40,399 bases of DNA from Vibrio gelatinilyticus (GCF_022836845.1 NZ_JAJNNZ010000023.1:1-40399); one strand, 5' to 3'. Numbered from the stretch's first letter, positions 24,838 to 32,964 are shown. Numbers and translations are program-made. Notes: generated by a model from the letters alone, not told the origin.

Positions 24838-25434
24838 ATGGAGTGGTCTTTTTTTGTGTCGGTCGCCATTTTTGCGTTGGTGATGACCGGTACACCCGGT
24901 CCAAACAATGTCATGTTAACGTCGTCTGGTGCTAATTTCGGCTATCGTCGCTCTATTCCTCACTTTCTTGGTATTGGCCTAGGGCTCATCAGTCTAATTG
25001 TCCTTAATGGTGTTGGGCTTGGGGTGGTGTTTCACACGTACCCACTGATGCAGGAGATTCTCAAATGGGCGGGCAGTGCCTATTTGCTGTATCTAGCCTG
25101 GCGTATTGTCCGTGCTGGATTGAGTGTCAACCTTGAGGAAGAGGTTGCTAAACCCATGACCTGCTTTGAAGCGATGATGTTTCAGTTTCTTAACCCCAAA
25201 GCGTGGATGATGTCTGTAACGGCGGTCAGTTCTTTTGCCGCACAGGGAAGTGGATATGGTGTGTCAATTGTCGCGATCTGTGTGGTGTTCCTTTTGATTC
25301 AAATACAAACGTCGTCGCTTTGGGTGGGTTTTGGTACTCTTATTCGCCGCTGGTTATCGACTCCCAGATCATGGAAAGTGTTTAACTCTTCGATGGGGGC
25401 ATTGACGGCGTCTTGTGTGGTCTTTATTTGGTAG
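24838..25434 (+). CDS. RhtB/LysE family amino-acid exporter
   Basis: Inner-membrane translocator that exports amino acids or analogues. The family signature GTPGPNNVMLTSSGANFGYRRS appears at about residues 18-39. Around five or six hydrophobic segments follow (for example SLIVLNGVGLGVVFH and VSIVAICVVFLLIQIQ), with QFLNPKAWMM before the fifth. Length is 198 residues. Its ribosome site is AGAAGGAAG. The divergent MocR regulator and shared operators suggest substrate-induced control. The substrate cannot be told from sequence. The stop codon is the first unit of a TAGTGC microsatellite and overlaps the converging gene by 11 bases. Confidence 0.9.
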   Translation: MEWSFFVSVAIFALVMTGTPGPNNVMLTSSGANFGYRRSIPHFLGIGLGLISLIVLNGVGLGVVFHTYPLMQEILKWAGSAYLLYLAWRIVRAGLSVNLEEEVAKPMTCFEAMMFQFLNPKAWMMSVTAVSSFAAQGSGYGVSIVAICVVFLLIQIQTSSLWVGFGTLIRRWLSTPRSWKVFNSSMGALTASCVVFIW

Positions 25435-25948
25435 TGCTAGTGCTAGTGCTAGTGCTAGTGCTAGTGCTAGTGCTCGTGCGCATCGGAGAGGACAGGCTGG
25501 TAAACACTCTACCCAAGTGCTCAGCTCCGAGTTGGCGGCAGTAACGCAGGCAAAGCGGGTCGTCAGTATTATCTTCCAGCTGTAGCGAATTGATGCAACT
25601 CACCAAGTCGGACTGCTGCTGCTTTTCAAGACTCAACTCAAACTCCAATGATTGACGATAAAGAGTATCGGGCACGTTAGGTTTGAGTTGTCGTCTTAAT
25701 TCTCTAAATTGGTGCAGTAGTTGCTCTGAGCGTCCCAAACAATCTTGAATTTTGTGCCAATCTTCATTGTGAAAACTGGCTTGCTGCTCATCGAGAAATT
25801 TAAGAGTGAGTAGCAAATTGACGTTACCATGGAAGTGGTTTTGCAAACTCAGGCAAGCCTCTTTGACTTCGCGCACCGAGTAATATTGCAAACTAAATTG
25901 CCATAAGCGTTCTAGTGTTAATGCGATATCGGTGCGCGGACTTGTCAT
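25424..25948 (-). CDS. TIGR02444 family protein with (Ser-Thr)n C-terminal tail
   Basis: Conserved protein of unknown function. The N-terminal half, LWQFSLQYYSVREVKEACLSLQ ... GNVNLLLTLKFLDEQ, matches the TIGR02444 pattern (tryptophan, then KEACL and NVNLLL). The rest is charged and probably helical (LLHQFRELRRQLKP). The last 18 or so residues are alternating Ser-Thr encoded by the TAGTGC array and end TTK; this tail is not expected in the family and looks like recent repeat growth. Length is 174 residues. Its start overlaps the yheS stop by 4 bases, suggesting coupled translation with the ABC-F protein. Confidence 0.85.
   Translation of the reverse strand: MTSPRTDIALTLERLWQFSLQYYSVREVKEACLSLQNHFHGNVNLLLTLKFLDEQQASFHNEDWHKIQDCLGRSEQLLHQFRELRRQLKPNVPDTLYRQSLEFELSLEKQQQSDLVSCINSLQLEDNTDDPLCLRYCRQLGAEHLGRVFTSLSSPMRTSTSTSTSTSTSTSTTK
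25432..25479. repeat. TAGTGC hexanucleotide microsatellite
   Basis: Seven perfect TAGTGC units (25432-25473) and one variant TCGTGC (25474-25479). The first TAG is the exporter stop. On the minus strand the array is read in frame as alternating Ser and Thr in the tail of the TIGR02444 protein. Unit loss or gain would keep both frames. Confidence 0.95.
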
Positions 25949-27867
25949 GATTGATTTAATTCCTGTTCCATTTGCTCAAGCTGCTCCTGTTGGCCCATCC
26001 ACTCCATTTCAACCTCTTCAAGTTCAGATTTGCTCGCAGCTTGCTGCGCTAGTACTTGATTAAGTTTAGCTTTATTCTCGCCATCATAAAGGGAAGTATC
26101 AGAAAGTTGTTCTTCTGCCTGTGCCAAGAGGGCCGTCAATTTATCCATTTTGCCTTCAAGCTTTGTCAGTGTTTTGCGAATTGGTGCAGTCAATTTTCTA
26201 AACTCGGCTTCACGGCGCTTCTGCTCTTTTTTAGCAGCCGCACTGTTACTACTGTCTTTGTTACCTGATTCACCTTGCGCTTCTTTTCTTAGATTTTTCT
26301 GATGATCTGTCAGCCATTTATAGTAATCATTAAGATCGCCATCAAAAGGGATGACTTGCTGATCATGAACTAAATACAGATCATCGGTCGTTGCACGTAA
26401 CAGATAACGGTCGTGACTGACAATAACCATTGCCCCCTCAAAGGTTTGCAAGGCTAAGGTAAGCGCTTGGCGCATATCTAGGTCTAAGTGGTTGGTCGGC
26501 TCATCGAGTAGTAATAGGTTTGGCTTTTGCCAAACAGTCAGAGCCAAAACTAAACGAGCCTTTTCACCACCAGAAAAGGGGGCAACCGACTCAAGTGCTT
26601 TTTCGCCTTGAAACCCAAAGCTGCCTAGATAATCTCGCAGTTGTTGTTCGGTATGATTCGGCGCGATCTGCATCATGTGTTGCAGTGGTGTTTCTTCAGG
26701 ATGCAGGGTTTCGAGCTGGTGCTGAGCGAAGTAACCAATTTTGACGCCTTGTGAATAGGTGAGCTCACCGGCTTGAGCGGGTAACTCGCCCGACAGTAAT
26801 TTGATTAGTGTCGATTTACCCGCGCCATTGCGGCCAAGTAGGCCAATACGACTACCAGGCACTAGATTTAAACGAATTTTGTTGAGAATAAGGTTATCAC
26901 CATAGCCAGCAGCGACATTATCCATCATTAGAATAGGATTAGGCAGAGCTTCGGGTTCTCTAAATTCAAAGCTAAATGGGTTATCAAATTGAGCTGGAAG
27001 AACTTTTTCCATGCGCTCTAGTGCTTTGATTCGGCTTTGTGCTTGTCTGGCTTTTGATGCTTTATAGCGAAAGCGATCTATGTAACTTTGCATATGCGAC
27101 ATTTGCTTTTGCTGCTTGGCATACATCGCTTGCTGCAAAATAAGTTTTTGTGCACGTTGGGTTTCAAAAGAAGAGTAGTTACCAGTGTACTCATTCATTT
27201 GTTGATTCTCAATGTGGATAATTCGCCCGACAATAGGGTCGAGAAAATCTCTATCGTGCGAAATCAAGATGAGCGTCCCAGGGTAGTTTTGCAGCCAACG
27301 CTCTAGCCACATGACAGCATCCAAATCCAAGTGGTTGGTCGGTTCATCAAGCAGCAATAAATCTGAGCGACACAATAGGGCTTGCGCTAAGTTAAGGCGC
27401 ATACGCCAGCCACCGGAAAACTGCGTTAGGTTCCATGTCATCTGAGGCTGGCTAAAGCCCAGACCATTTAATAGTTCAGCTGCGCGGGCGCGAATACTGT
27501 AGCCGCCGATTGTTTCAATTTTGCCGTGTAATTCGGCCACAAGGGTGCCGTTGTCTTGCTGCTCAGCTTTGGCCAATTGTTGCTCTAGGTTACGGAATTC
27601 CCTATCACCATCAATCACATACTCAATAGCACTGCGCTCAAGCGCTGGTGTTTCTTGAGCCACCCATGCCAATTCCCAATGAGATGGTTGGCTAAAAGAG
27701 CCAGCATCAATGGACAGTTCATCTTTGAGCAAGGCAAACAACGTCGACTTTCCACAGCCATTTTTGCCGACTAAACCGACTTTATCGCCAGGGTGGATGG
27801 TTGCAGATGCCTGGTCTAAGAGCGGTTTTCCGCCTCTTAACAGTTGAATGTCAGAAAAGGTGATCAT
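25945..27867 (-). CDS. yheS: ABC-F family ATPase YheS
   Basis: Soluble ABC-F protein with two ATPase domains and no membrane segments. These proteins act at the ribosome, where YheS is reported to help on arrest-prone nascent chains. Walker A motifs are GKNGCGKST and GRNGAGKST. Signatures are FSGGWRMRLNLAQAL and FSGGEKARLVLAL; Walker B motifs are LLLLDEPTNHLDLD in both halves. The linker between them (P-site tRNA interaction motif) includes RFRYKASKARQAQSRIKALERM. The C-terminus is coiled-coil. Length is 640 residues. It is the first gene of a pair with the TIGR02444 gene. Confidence 0.96.
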   Translation of the reverse strand: MITFSDIQLLRGGKPLLDQASATIHPGDKVGLVGKNGCGKSTLFALLKDELSIDAGSFSQPSHWELAWVAQETPALERSAIEYVIDGDREFRNLEQQLAKAEQQDNGTLVAELHGKIETIGGYSIRARAAELLNGLGFSQPQMTWNLTQFSGGWRMRLNLAQALLCRSDLLLLDEPTNHLDLDAVMWLERWLQNYPGTLILISHDRDFLDPIVGRIIHIENQQMNEYTGNYSSFETQRAQKLILQQAMYAKQQKQMSHMQSYIDRFRYKASKARQAQSRIKALERMEKVLPAQFDNPFSFEFREPEALPNPILMMDNVAAGYGDNLILNKIRLNLVPGSRIGLLGRNGAGKSTLIKLLSGELPAQAGELTYSQGVKIGYFAQHQLETLHPEETPLQHMMQIAPNHTEQQLRDYLGSFGFQGEKALESVAPFSGGEKARLVLALTVWQKPNLLLLDEPTNHLDLDMRQALTLALQTFEGAMVIVSHDRYLLRATTDDLYLVHDQQVIPFDGDLNDYYKWLTDHQKNLRKEAQGESGNKDSSNSAAAKKEQKRREAEFRKLTAPIRKTLTKLEGKMDKLTALLAQAEEQLSDTSLYDGENKAKLNQVLAQQAASKSELEEVEMEWMGQQEQLEQMEQELNQS

Positions 27868-28036
27868 AGGTGAAATTACTATTTGGTTATAGGGGACGTA
27901 GGAATACTAGGGGCAAAGAGGATAAATGTCGATCATTATCAGATTTGCGTTATGATGGAACAAATTGATAACAATTACACGATAGTTTTATTCTATTGAG
28001 CCCGCTTGCTAGGTTGTAACAAGGAACGTTTTAGGA

Positions 28037-28633
28037 ATGGCTGCAATGACGCCACGTATTCATACTCCCCCGAAGGTTTTGGTGATCTATGCGCACCCAG
28101 AACCGCAAAACTCTGTTGCTAACAGCGTGATGCTGGAGCAAATCCGATCCCTTGAAAATGTCACGGTTCGTGACTTATATGGAATCTATCCGGATTTTTT
28201 CATTGATGTGAAAGCAGAGCATCAATTATTAACGGATCACGATGTCATCGTTTTTCAACATCCTCTATATATGTATTCCTGTCCTTCTTTGCTTAAAGAG
28301 TGGATTGACCGAGTCTTGAGCAAAGGTTTTGCGTTTGGCGATGAATGTGCATTAGAAGGTAAGTATTGGCGCAGCGTGATTACTACTGGAGGAAAAAAAT
28401 CCGCATTTAGCCCGTCGGGATACAACAAATATCCACTGGAGCAAATCCTACAACCTTTTGAGCTATCCGCGTCGCTATGTAAGATGCTCTGGCTAGAGCC
28501 TTTAGTTCTCTACTGGTCAAGGAAGGTTGATGATGTTGAGCGTTTGCAACATGCCAAAGCGTACATTGAATGGTTAAGAGCACCATTAATGCATGCTGAT
28601 TTACAGGAGAGTACTGATGGCAATGACAGGTGA
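28037..28633 (+). CDS. kefG: Glutathione-regulated potassium-efflux ancillary protein KefG
   Basis: Flavodoxin-like NAD(P)H oxidoreductase fold; a soluble partner needed for full KefB activity. The N-terminal strand VLVIYAHPEPQNSVANSVM, the central FQHPLYMYSCPSLLKEWIDRVLSKGFAFG segment and the ITTGGKKSAFSPSGYN loop are typical. Length is 198 residues from ATG 28037; ATG 28046 has better spacing from AGGA and cannot be excluded. It overlaps the kefB start by 17 bases. A TTGATA box at 27965 may be a -35, but the matching -10 is poor. Confidence 0.92.
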   Translation: MAAMTPRIHTPPKVLVIYAHPEPQNSVANSVMLEQIRSLENVTVRDLYGIYPDFFIDVKAEHQLLTDHDVIVFQHPLYMYSCPSLLKEWIDRVLSKGFAFGDECALEGKYWRSVITTGGKKSAFSPSGYNKYPLEQILQPFELSASLCKMLWLEPLVLYWSRKVDDVERLQHAKAYIEWLRAPLMHADLQESTDGNDR

Positions 28634-30413
28634 TTTTCTACAAAGTGGCGTGATTTTCCTTTCTGCCGCTGTGGTCGCGGTACCTATTGCTCAGCGTTTG
28701 GGGCTGGGTTCTGTACTGGGTTATTTGTTGGCAGGTGTTGCCATCGGCCCATGGGGACTGGGTTTAATCAGCGATGTTACCGAGATCTTACACTTCGCTG
28801 AATTTGGCGTTGTGCTGCTGCTGTTTCTGATTGGTTTAGAGCTAAACCCTAAAAAACTTTGGCAAATGCGTATTCCTATTTTAGGACTCGGTGGTGCTCA
28901 GGTACTGGTAACAACCCTGGTTCTGGCGGTGATCAGTTCTTTGTTTGGCTTAACTTGGCAAACCAGCTTGGTGATCGGTATGGGGCTCGCTTTATCGTCA
29001 ACCGCAATCGCACTTCGCGTTATTGAAGAGCAAGGCCTTGCCGGCGGTGAAACAGGGCAGTCCGGTTTTGCCGTTTTGCTATTTCAAGACATCGCGGTCA
29101 TCCCAATGTTGGCGCTGCTTCCCCTACTTGCAGGGAATACCAGTGGCAACTGGATGGATGGATTATGGATGATTGCAGGAGTCACGGCGTTGTTAGTGGG
29201 GGGGCACTTCCTCATTCGACCTCTGTTTCGATACGTGGTGATGAGCGGGGTACGTGAACTCTTTACGGTCGCGGCGCTGCTTCTGGTCATTGGAATCGCG
29301 ACATTTATGCAAAAGCTCGGTCTTTCAATGGCACTTGGTACTTTCCTTGCTGGAGTATTGCTTGCGGAAAGCGAGTACCGACACGAGCTAGAGATCGCCA
29401 TCGAACCATTTAAAGGGCTATTACTGGGGCTGTTCTTTATTGCGGTGGGTATGGCTGTAAACCTTGGCTTGCTCTGGGTTGACCCGGTGAAGGTGATACT
29501 CGCAGTAGTCTCACTGGTCCTGTTGAAAGGGATGTTGCTCTATTTATTGGCGAGGGTATTCGGTATCCGGCCAAAAGCGCGCAGTAAAATGGCAGCAATC
29601 CTAAGTCAGGGCGGTGAGTTTGCGTTTGTTATTTTCACAGCGGCCAGCGCGCAAGGTCTGTTGTCGGTTGATGAATCGGCGTTTTTGCTGGTGGTCGTGA
29701 GTCTTTCAATGGTGACCACACCATTGCTCCTGATGGCTCAGAAAAAATGGTTTGAAAAATTGCTCAATCAAGGTGAAGAGGAAGTGATCGCCAGTGAGGT
29801 GATGGATCGTAGTCCGCGTGTCATCATTGCTGGTTTTGGTCGCTTTGGGCAAATTGTTGGCAGGCTGATGTACGCCAACCGCGTAAGAATTACTGTCTTG
29901 GAAAGTGATGCCAGCCAAATACATCTGTTAAGAAAATATGGTTATAAAGTGTTTTACGGTGATGCTACTCAACTTGATTTGTTAAGGGCGGCTGGCGCAG
30001 ACAAAGCCGAAGCCATGGTGCTGTGTACCGACTCACCGGATGAGATCATGAATATTGTCGATATCTGCCATAAGCACTTCCCCAATTTGAAATTGTTGGC
30101 GCGAGCTCGAAGTCGTGTTGAAGCCTATCAGTTAATGAACCATGGCGTGGAAAACTATTCTAGAGAGACCTTTCATGGCGCGCTCGATCTAGGTCGACAA
30201 ACCCTGGTTGAGTTAGGCTTTCACCCTTATGAAGCCAAACGAGCGGAAGCGCATTTTCGAAAACTGGATAATGCGATGCTCAAAGAATTGCTTCCGCAAC
30301 ACAGTGAAGATAAAGAGTTGGCGCAGCGATCCAAAGAGGCTCGCAAAGAGCTTGAAGAGATCTTTGGCCGCGAGATGGAAAACGACCGACAATCAAGAAA
30401 CTTTTGGGACTAA
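28617..30413 (+). CDS. kefB: Glutathione-regulated potassium/proton antiporter KefB
   Basis: Inner-membrane K+ efflux antiporter of the CPA2 family, gated by glutathione adducts to protect against electrophiles. The N-terminal 380 residues hold about 12 membrane segments, including GYLLAGVAIGPWGLGL and the core FGVVLLLFLIGLELNP and GQSGFAVLLFQDIAVIPML. A C-terminal RCK/TrkA-N domain follows with VIIAGFGRFGQIVGRLM (Rossmann fold) and YGDATQLDLLRAAGADKAEA. Length is 598 residues from ATG 28617, preceded by GGAG at 7 bases. It sits in a kefG-kefB-yheV group as in E. coli. Confidence 0.96.
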   Translation: MAMTGDFLQSGVIFLSAAVVAVPIAQRLGLGSVLGYLLAGVAIGPWGLGLISDVTEILHFAEFGVVLLLFLIGLELNPKKLWQMRIPILGLGGAQVLVTTLVLAVISSLFGLTWQTSLVIGMGLALSSTAIALRVIEEQGLAGGETGQSGFAVLLFQDIAVIPMLALLPLLAGNTSGNWMDGLWMIAGVTALLVGGHFLIRPLFRYVVMSGVRELFTVAALLLVIGIATFMQKLGLSMALGTFLAGVLLAESEYRHELEIAIEPFKGLLLGLFFIAVGMAVNLGLLWVDPVKVILAVVSLVLLKGMLLYLLARVFGIRPKARSKMAAILSQGGEFAFVIFTAASAQGLLSVDESAFLLVVVSLSMVTTPLLLMAQKKWFEKLLNQGEEEVIASEVMDRSPRVIIAGFGRFGQIVGRLMYANRVRITVLESDASQIHLLRKYGYKVFYGDATQLDLLRAAGADKAEAMVLCTDSPDEIMNIVDICHKHFPNLKLLARARSRVEAYQLMNHGVENYSRETFHGALDLGRQTLVELGFHPYEAKRAEAHFRKLDNAMLKELLPQHSEDKELAQRSKEARKELEEIFGREMENDRQSRNFWD

Positions 30414-30434
30414 CCCACCTTTGAGATAATAAAA

Positions 30435-30638
30435 ATGACCAAAATGAAAAAACGATTTATTGCAGGCGCAACCTGCCCTAAATGCAGTGCACAGGATGCG
30501 TTACGCTGGTGGATTGAAAATAATGTGGAATGGGTAGAGTGCGTTGAATGTGAATATCAAGAACAGAGAACGCCTCAATCGGTTGAGCAAGGTGAGCATA
30601 GTGATGAAAAATTAATCGGCATTTTTAAGCCAGAATGA
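30435..30638 (+). CDS. yheV: YheV family putative zinc-ribbon protein
   Basis: 67-residue protein with two Cys pairs (CPKC at about 14-17 and CVEC about 20 residues later), as in a small zinc ribbon. MKKRFIAGATCPKCSAQDALRWW matches the YheV family. ATG 30435 or ATG 30444 may be the start. It follows kefB by 21 bases, as in E. coli, and its function is not known. Confidence 0.9.
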   Translation: MTKMKKRFIAGATCPKCSAQDALRWWIENNVEWVECVECEYQEQRTPQSVEQGEHSDEKLIGIFKPE

Positions 30639-30705
30639 TTGAGTTTCAGAATTTGATCCCCATAATGTTGCCACGCATTCGATATTGAGTGTTTCTTTTT
30701 TTTGA

Positions 30706-30726
30706 TTTAAAAGCTCTGCTTTTAAA
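30706..30726 (+). repeat. Inverted repeat in the slyD 5' leader
   Basis: TTTAAAAGC (30706-30714) and GCTTTTAAA (30718-30726) form a perfect 9-bp hairpin around TCT, 20 bases before the slyD ATG. It has no T-tract after it and lies just upstream of the CTGGAG ribosome site. Confidence 0.6.
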
Positions 30727-30746
30727 ACCTGTTCCCTGGAGTACAC

Positions 30747-31328
30747 ATGAAAATTACTAAAAACGCTGTTGTTAGCTTAGCGTATCAAGTAAAAACTGAA
30801 GATGACGTTGTTGTTGATCAATCAACGGTTGATGCGCCTTTAGATTATCTACATGGCCACAATAACTTGATCACTGGTCTTGAAAAGCAGCTTGAAGGCA
30901 AAGAAGTGGGTGATAAGTTCTCTGCGACAGTCACTCCAGAGGAAGCGTATGGTGAGCACAATGATGCTCTAGTACAGCGCGTACCTGCTGATGTATTCCA
31001 AGGCGTTGATACTATCGAAGTAGGTATGCGTTTTTTAGCGGATACCGATCAAGGTCCAATCCCTGTTGAAGTAACAGAAGTTGACGGCGACGAAGTCGTC
31101 GTAGACGGCAATCACATGCTTGCTGGTCAAACATTGACGTTTGTCGTTGAAGTTGTTGCTATGCGTGAAGCGACGGCAGAAGAAGTAGAACACGGCCACA
31201 TTCACCAAGAAGGTGGTTGTGGACATGACCATGACCACGATCATGAAGGTGGTTGTTGTGGTGGCGAAGATCACGCTGAAGAGAAAAAAGACGGCTGCTG
31301 CGGCGGCGGTGGTTGTGGCTCTCACTAA
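30747..31328 (+). CDS. slyD: FKBP-type peptidyl-prolyl isomerase SlyD
   Basis: Cytosolic prolyl isomerase and chaperone that also carries nickel to hydrogenase/urease assembly. It has an FKBP domain (about 1-70) with an IF insertion (PEEAYGEHNDALVQRVPADVF onward, about 75-130), returning to FKBP near LTFVVEVVAMREAT. The C-terminal tail from about residue 150 is rich in His, Cys and Gly (GCGHDHDHDHEGGCCGGEDH ...). Length is 193 residues. It has its own spacer with a leader hairpin and is followed by a strong terminator. The slyX and fkpA genes often found near slyD are absent here. Confidence 0.96.
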   Translation: MKITKNAVVSLAYQVKTEDDVVVDQSTVDAPLDYLHGHNNLITGLEKQLEGKEVGDKFSATVTPEEAYGEHNDALVQRVPADVFQGVDTIEVGMRFLADTDQGPIPVEVTEVDGDEVVVDGNHMLAGQTLTFVVEVVAMREATAEEVEHGHIHQEGGCGHDHDHDHEGGCCGGEDHAEEKKDGCCGGGGCGSH

Positions 31329-31343
31329 GCCTCTCAACGAGAA

Positions 31344-31370
31344 AAAACCTCCCAACGCGGAGGTTTTTTT
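31344..31370 (+). terminator. Intrinsic terminator after slyD
   Basis: AAAACCTCC (31344-31352) pairs with GGAGGTTTT (31359-31367) around CAACGC, within a run of seven T. Confidence 0.92.
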
Positions 31371-31435
31371 GTTTTTGTTGACGGTCTTTTCTTTTACTCT
31401 TGGATGGTCGTCGATTTAATTTGAAGGAGCACATT

Positions 31436-32377
31436 ATGCCCCAACCCTTTTCCATAGCGATTCACGGTGGTGCCGGCACGATACTACCTTCGCAGATGTC
31501 GCCTCAACTAAAGCAAAACATTCTCATGGCGCTAACCCAATCTGTGCAAGCTGGTGCTGCTATTTTGGCTCAAGGTGGCGACGCATTGGACGCAGCTGTA
31601 GCAGCCGTGAAAGTCATGGAAGATTGCCCACATTTTAATGCAGGAAAAGGTTCGGTACTCACCCATCAAGAGATGGTCGAGATGGATGCATCTGTGATGC
31701 ACGGTCGAGAGATGGACGCTGGTGCTGTAGCGGGGGTGCGCCATATACGAAATCCTATTGAGCTCGCTCGCGATGTAATGCGAGACAGTAATCATGTATT
31801 ACTGATTGGTGAAGGTGCCGAACAATTTGCCTTTGAACGAGATTACTCATATACAGAGCAGGATTATTTCTTTACAGAGCGTCGCTATGAACAGCTTCAA
31901 TCCATGAAGGAAAGGGGGTTGTTTGCGCTGTCGGAATCAAAATATCCAGACGATAAAAAATATGGCACGGTCGGGGCGGTTGCTCTTGATCAACAAGGTA
32001 ACTTGGCAGCGGCCACCAGTACGGGGGGCGTAACCAACAAGAAGTATGGCCGAGTCGGCGATACGGCGGTGATTGGCGCTGGAACGTTTGCACAAAATGG
32101 CAATGTGGCTGTGTCAACAACCGGGATGGGGGAGTACTTCCTGCGTAAAGTGGTTGCTAGTGATGTTGCAGCGCGTATGCGTTACCTCAAAGAAGATATT
32201 CACTTAGCTTGTGAAACAATCATCCAAGGCGAATTGAAACAGATGGGAGGTGAGGGCGGATTGATCGCTGTTGACTCGAAAGGGGATATCCATTTCGCAA
32301 TGAACAGTTCGGGTATGTATCGTGCCTCCGTGGACATCAATGGTGAGGTCACTGTGAAAATATATGCTGATGAATAA
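31436..32377 (+). CDS. iaaA: Isoaspartyl peptidase / L-asparaginase (plant type, Ntn-hydrolase)
   Basis: Autoprocessing N-terminal nucleophile hydrolase that cleaves isoaspartyl dipeptides and has weak asparaginase activity. It begins FSIAIHGGAGTI, includes ALDAAVAAVKVMEDCPHFNAGKGSVL and EMDASVMHGREMDAGAV, and has the maturation site KKYGTVGAVALD, where cleavage frees Thr178 as the nucleophile. TSTGGVTNKKYGRVGDTAVIGAG holds substrate residues. Length is 313 residues from ATG 31436, preceded by GAAGGAG. It stands alone between slyD and the rpsF operon; no transport partner is next to it. Confidence 0.92.
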   Translation: MPQPFSIAIHGGAGTILPSQMSPQLKQNILMALTQSVQAGAAILAQGGDALDAAVAAVKVMEDCPHFNAGKGSVLTHQEMVEMDASVMHGREMDAGAVAGVRHIRNPIELARDVMRDSNHVLLIGEGAEQFAFERDYSYTEQDYFFTERRYEQLQSMKERGLFALSESKYPDDKKYGTVGAVALDQQGNLAAATSTGGVTNKKYGRVGDTAVIGAGTFAQNGNVAVSTTGMGEYFLRKVVASDVAARMRYLKEDIHLACETIIQGELKQMGGEGGLIAVDSKGDIHFAMNSSGMYRASVDINGEVTVKIYADE

Positions 32378-32441
32378 TCACTGTTTTTTACGTCTAGGTA
32401 ACAGATACTGCGTGCCTAGGAATTCAATGTACTAAAACCTC

Positions 32442-32470
32442 TTGCTTATTATCTGCTCTTTCGGTAACAT
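32442..32470 (+). promoter_or_regulatory. Candidate promoter of the rpsF operon
   Basis: TTGCTT (32442-32447) and TAACAT (32465-32470) lie 17 bases apart, about 97 bases before the rpsF ATG, leaving a structured leader. Confidence 0.5.
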
Positions 32471-32485
32471 TCGCGGTCCTTAATT

Positions 32486-32548
32486 CTCGGTCTTTTATAT
32501 TAGTTCCTTGCTTCCCCTGGATGACCGAGCCATTTGTGGAAGCTAATA
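32486..32548 (+). promoter_or_regulatory. Structured rpsF leader RNA (candidate S6:S18 autoregulatory element)
   Basis: CTCGGTC (32486-32492) can pair with GACCGAG (32523-32529). TATTAGTTCC (32498-32507) can pair with GGAA-G-CTAATA (32538-32548, one bulged G). The arms interlock, so they form a pseudoknot or exclude each other. The rpsF ribosome site AAGGAG (32555-32560) is 6 bases after the second arm. An S6:S18-binding leader is known for this operon in many bacteria; equivalence here is inferred. Confidence 0.6.
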
Positions 32549-32566
32549 ATCCGTAAGGAGCAACCT

Positions 32567-32956
32567 ATGCGTCATTACGAAATCGTATTCATGGTGCACC
32601 CTGATCAAAGCGAGCAAGTTGCTGGCATGATCGAGCGTTACACTGGTTCAATCACTGAAGCTGGCGGTACTATCCACCGTCTAGAAGATTGGGGTCGTCG
32701 TCAAATGGCTTACCCAATCAACAAGCTACACAAAGCTCACTACGTTCTTATGAACGTTGAAGCTCCACAAGTAGCTATTGATGAGCTAGAAACTGCTTTC
32801 CGTTTCAACGATGCAGTTCTACGTAACATGATTATGCGTACTAAAGCAGCGATCACTGAGCAATCTATCATGCTTAAGCAAAAAGAAGAGCGTGCAGAGC
32901 GTGCTCCTCGTCGCGAAGAGCGTACAGAAGCTAAGCCAGAAGCATCTGCTGAGTAA
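32567..32956 (+). CDS. rpsF: 30S ribosomal protein S6
   Basis: Binds S18 and the central domain of 16S rRNA. It starts MRHYEIVFMVHPDQSEQV, continues DWGRRQMAYPINKLHKAHYVLMNVEA, and ends in an Arg/Glu-rich tail (EERAERAPRREERTEAKPEA) as in other gammaproteobacteria, where it may receive glutamate residues by RimK. Length is 129 residues. ATG 32567 has AAGGAG 6 bases upstream. It is the first gene of rpsF-priB-rpsR-rplI, with codon use typical of highly expressed genes. Confidence 0.98.
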   Translation: MRHYEIVFMVHPDQSEQVAGMIERYTGSITEAGGTIHRLEDWGRRQMAYPINKLHKAHYVLMNVEAPQVAIDELETAFRFNDAVLRNMIMRTKAAITEQSIMLKQKEERAERAPRREERTEAKPEASAE

Positions 32957-32964
32957 TAGAATTT

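Noticed and set aside
25432..25479. TAGTGC array as a CRISPR or protein-binding iteron
   Set aside because: The unit is only six bases with no spacers, and it fits a coding microsatellite.
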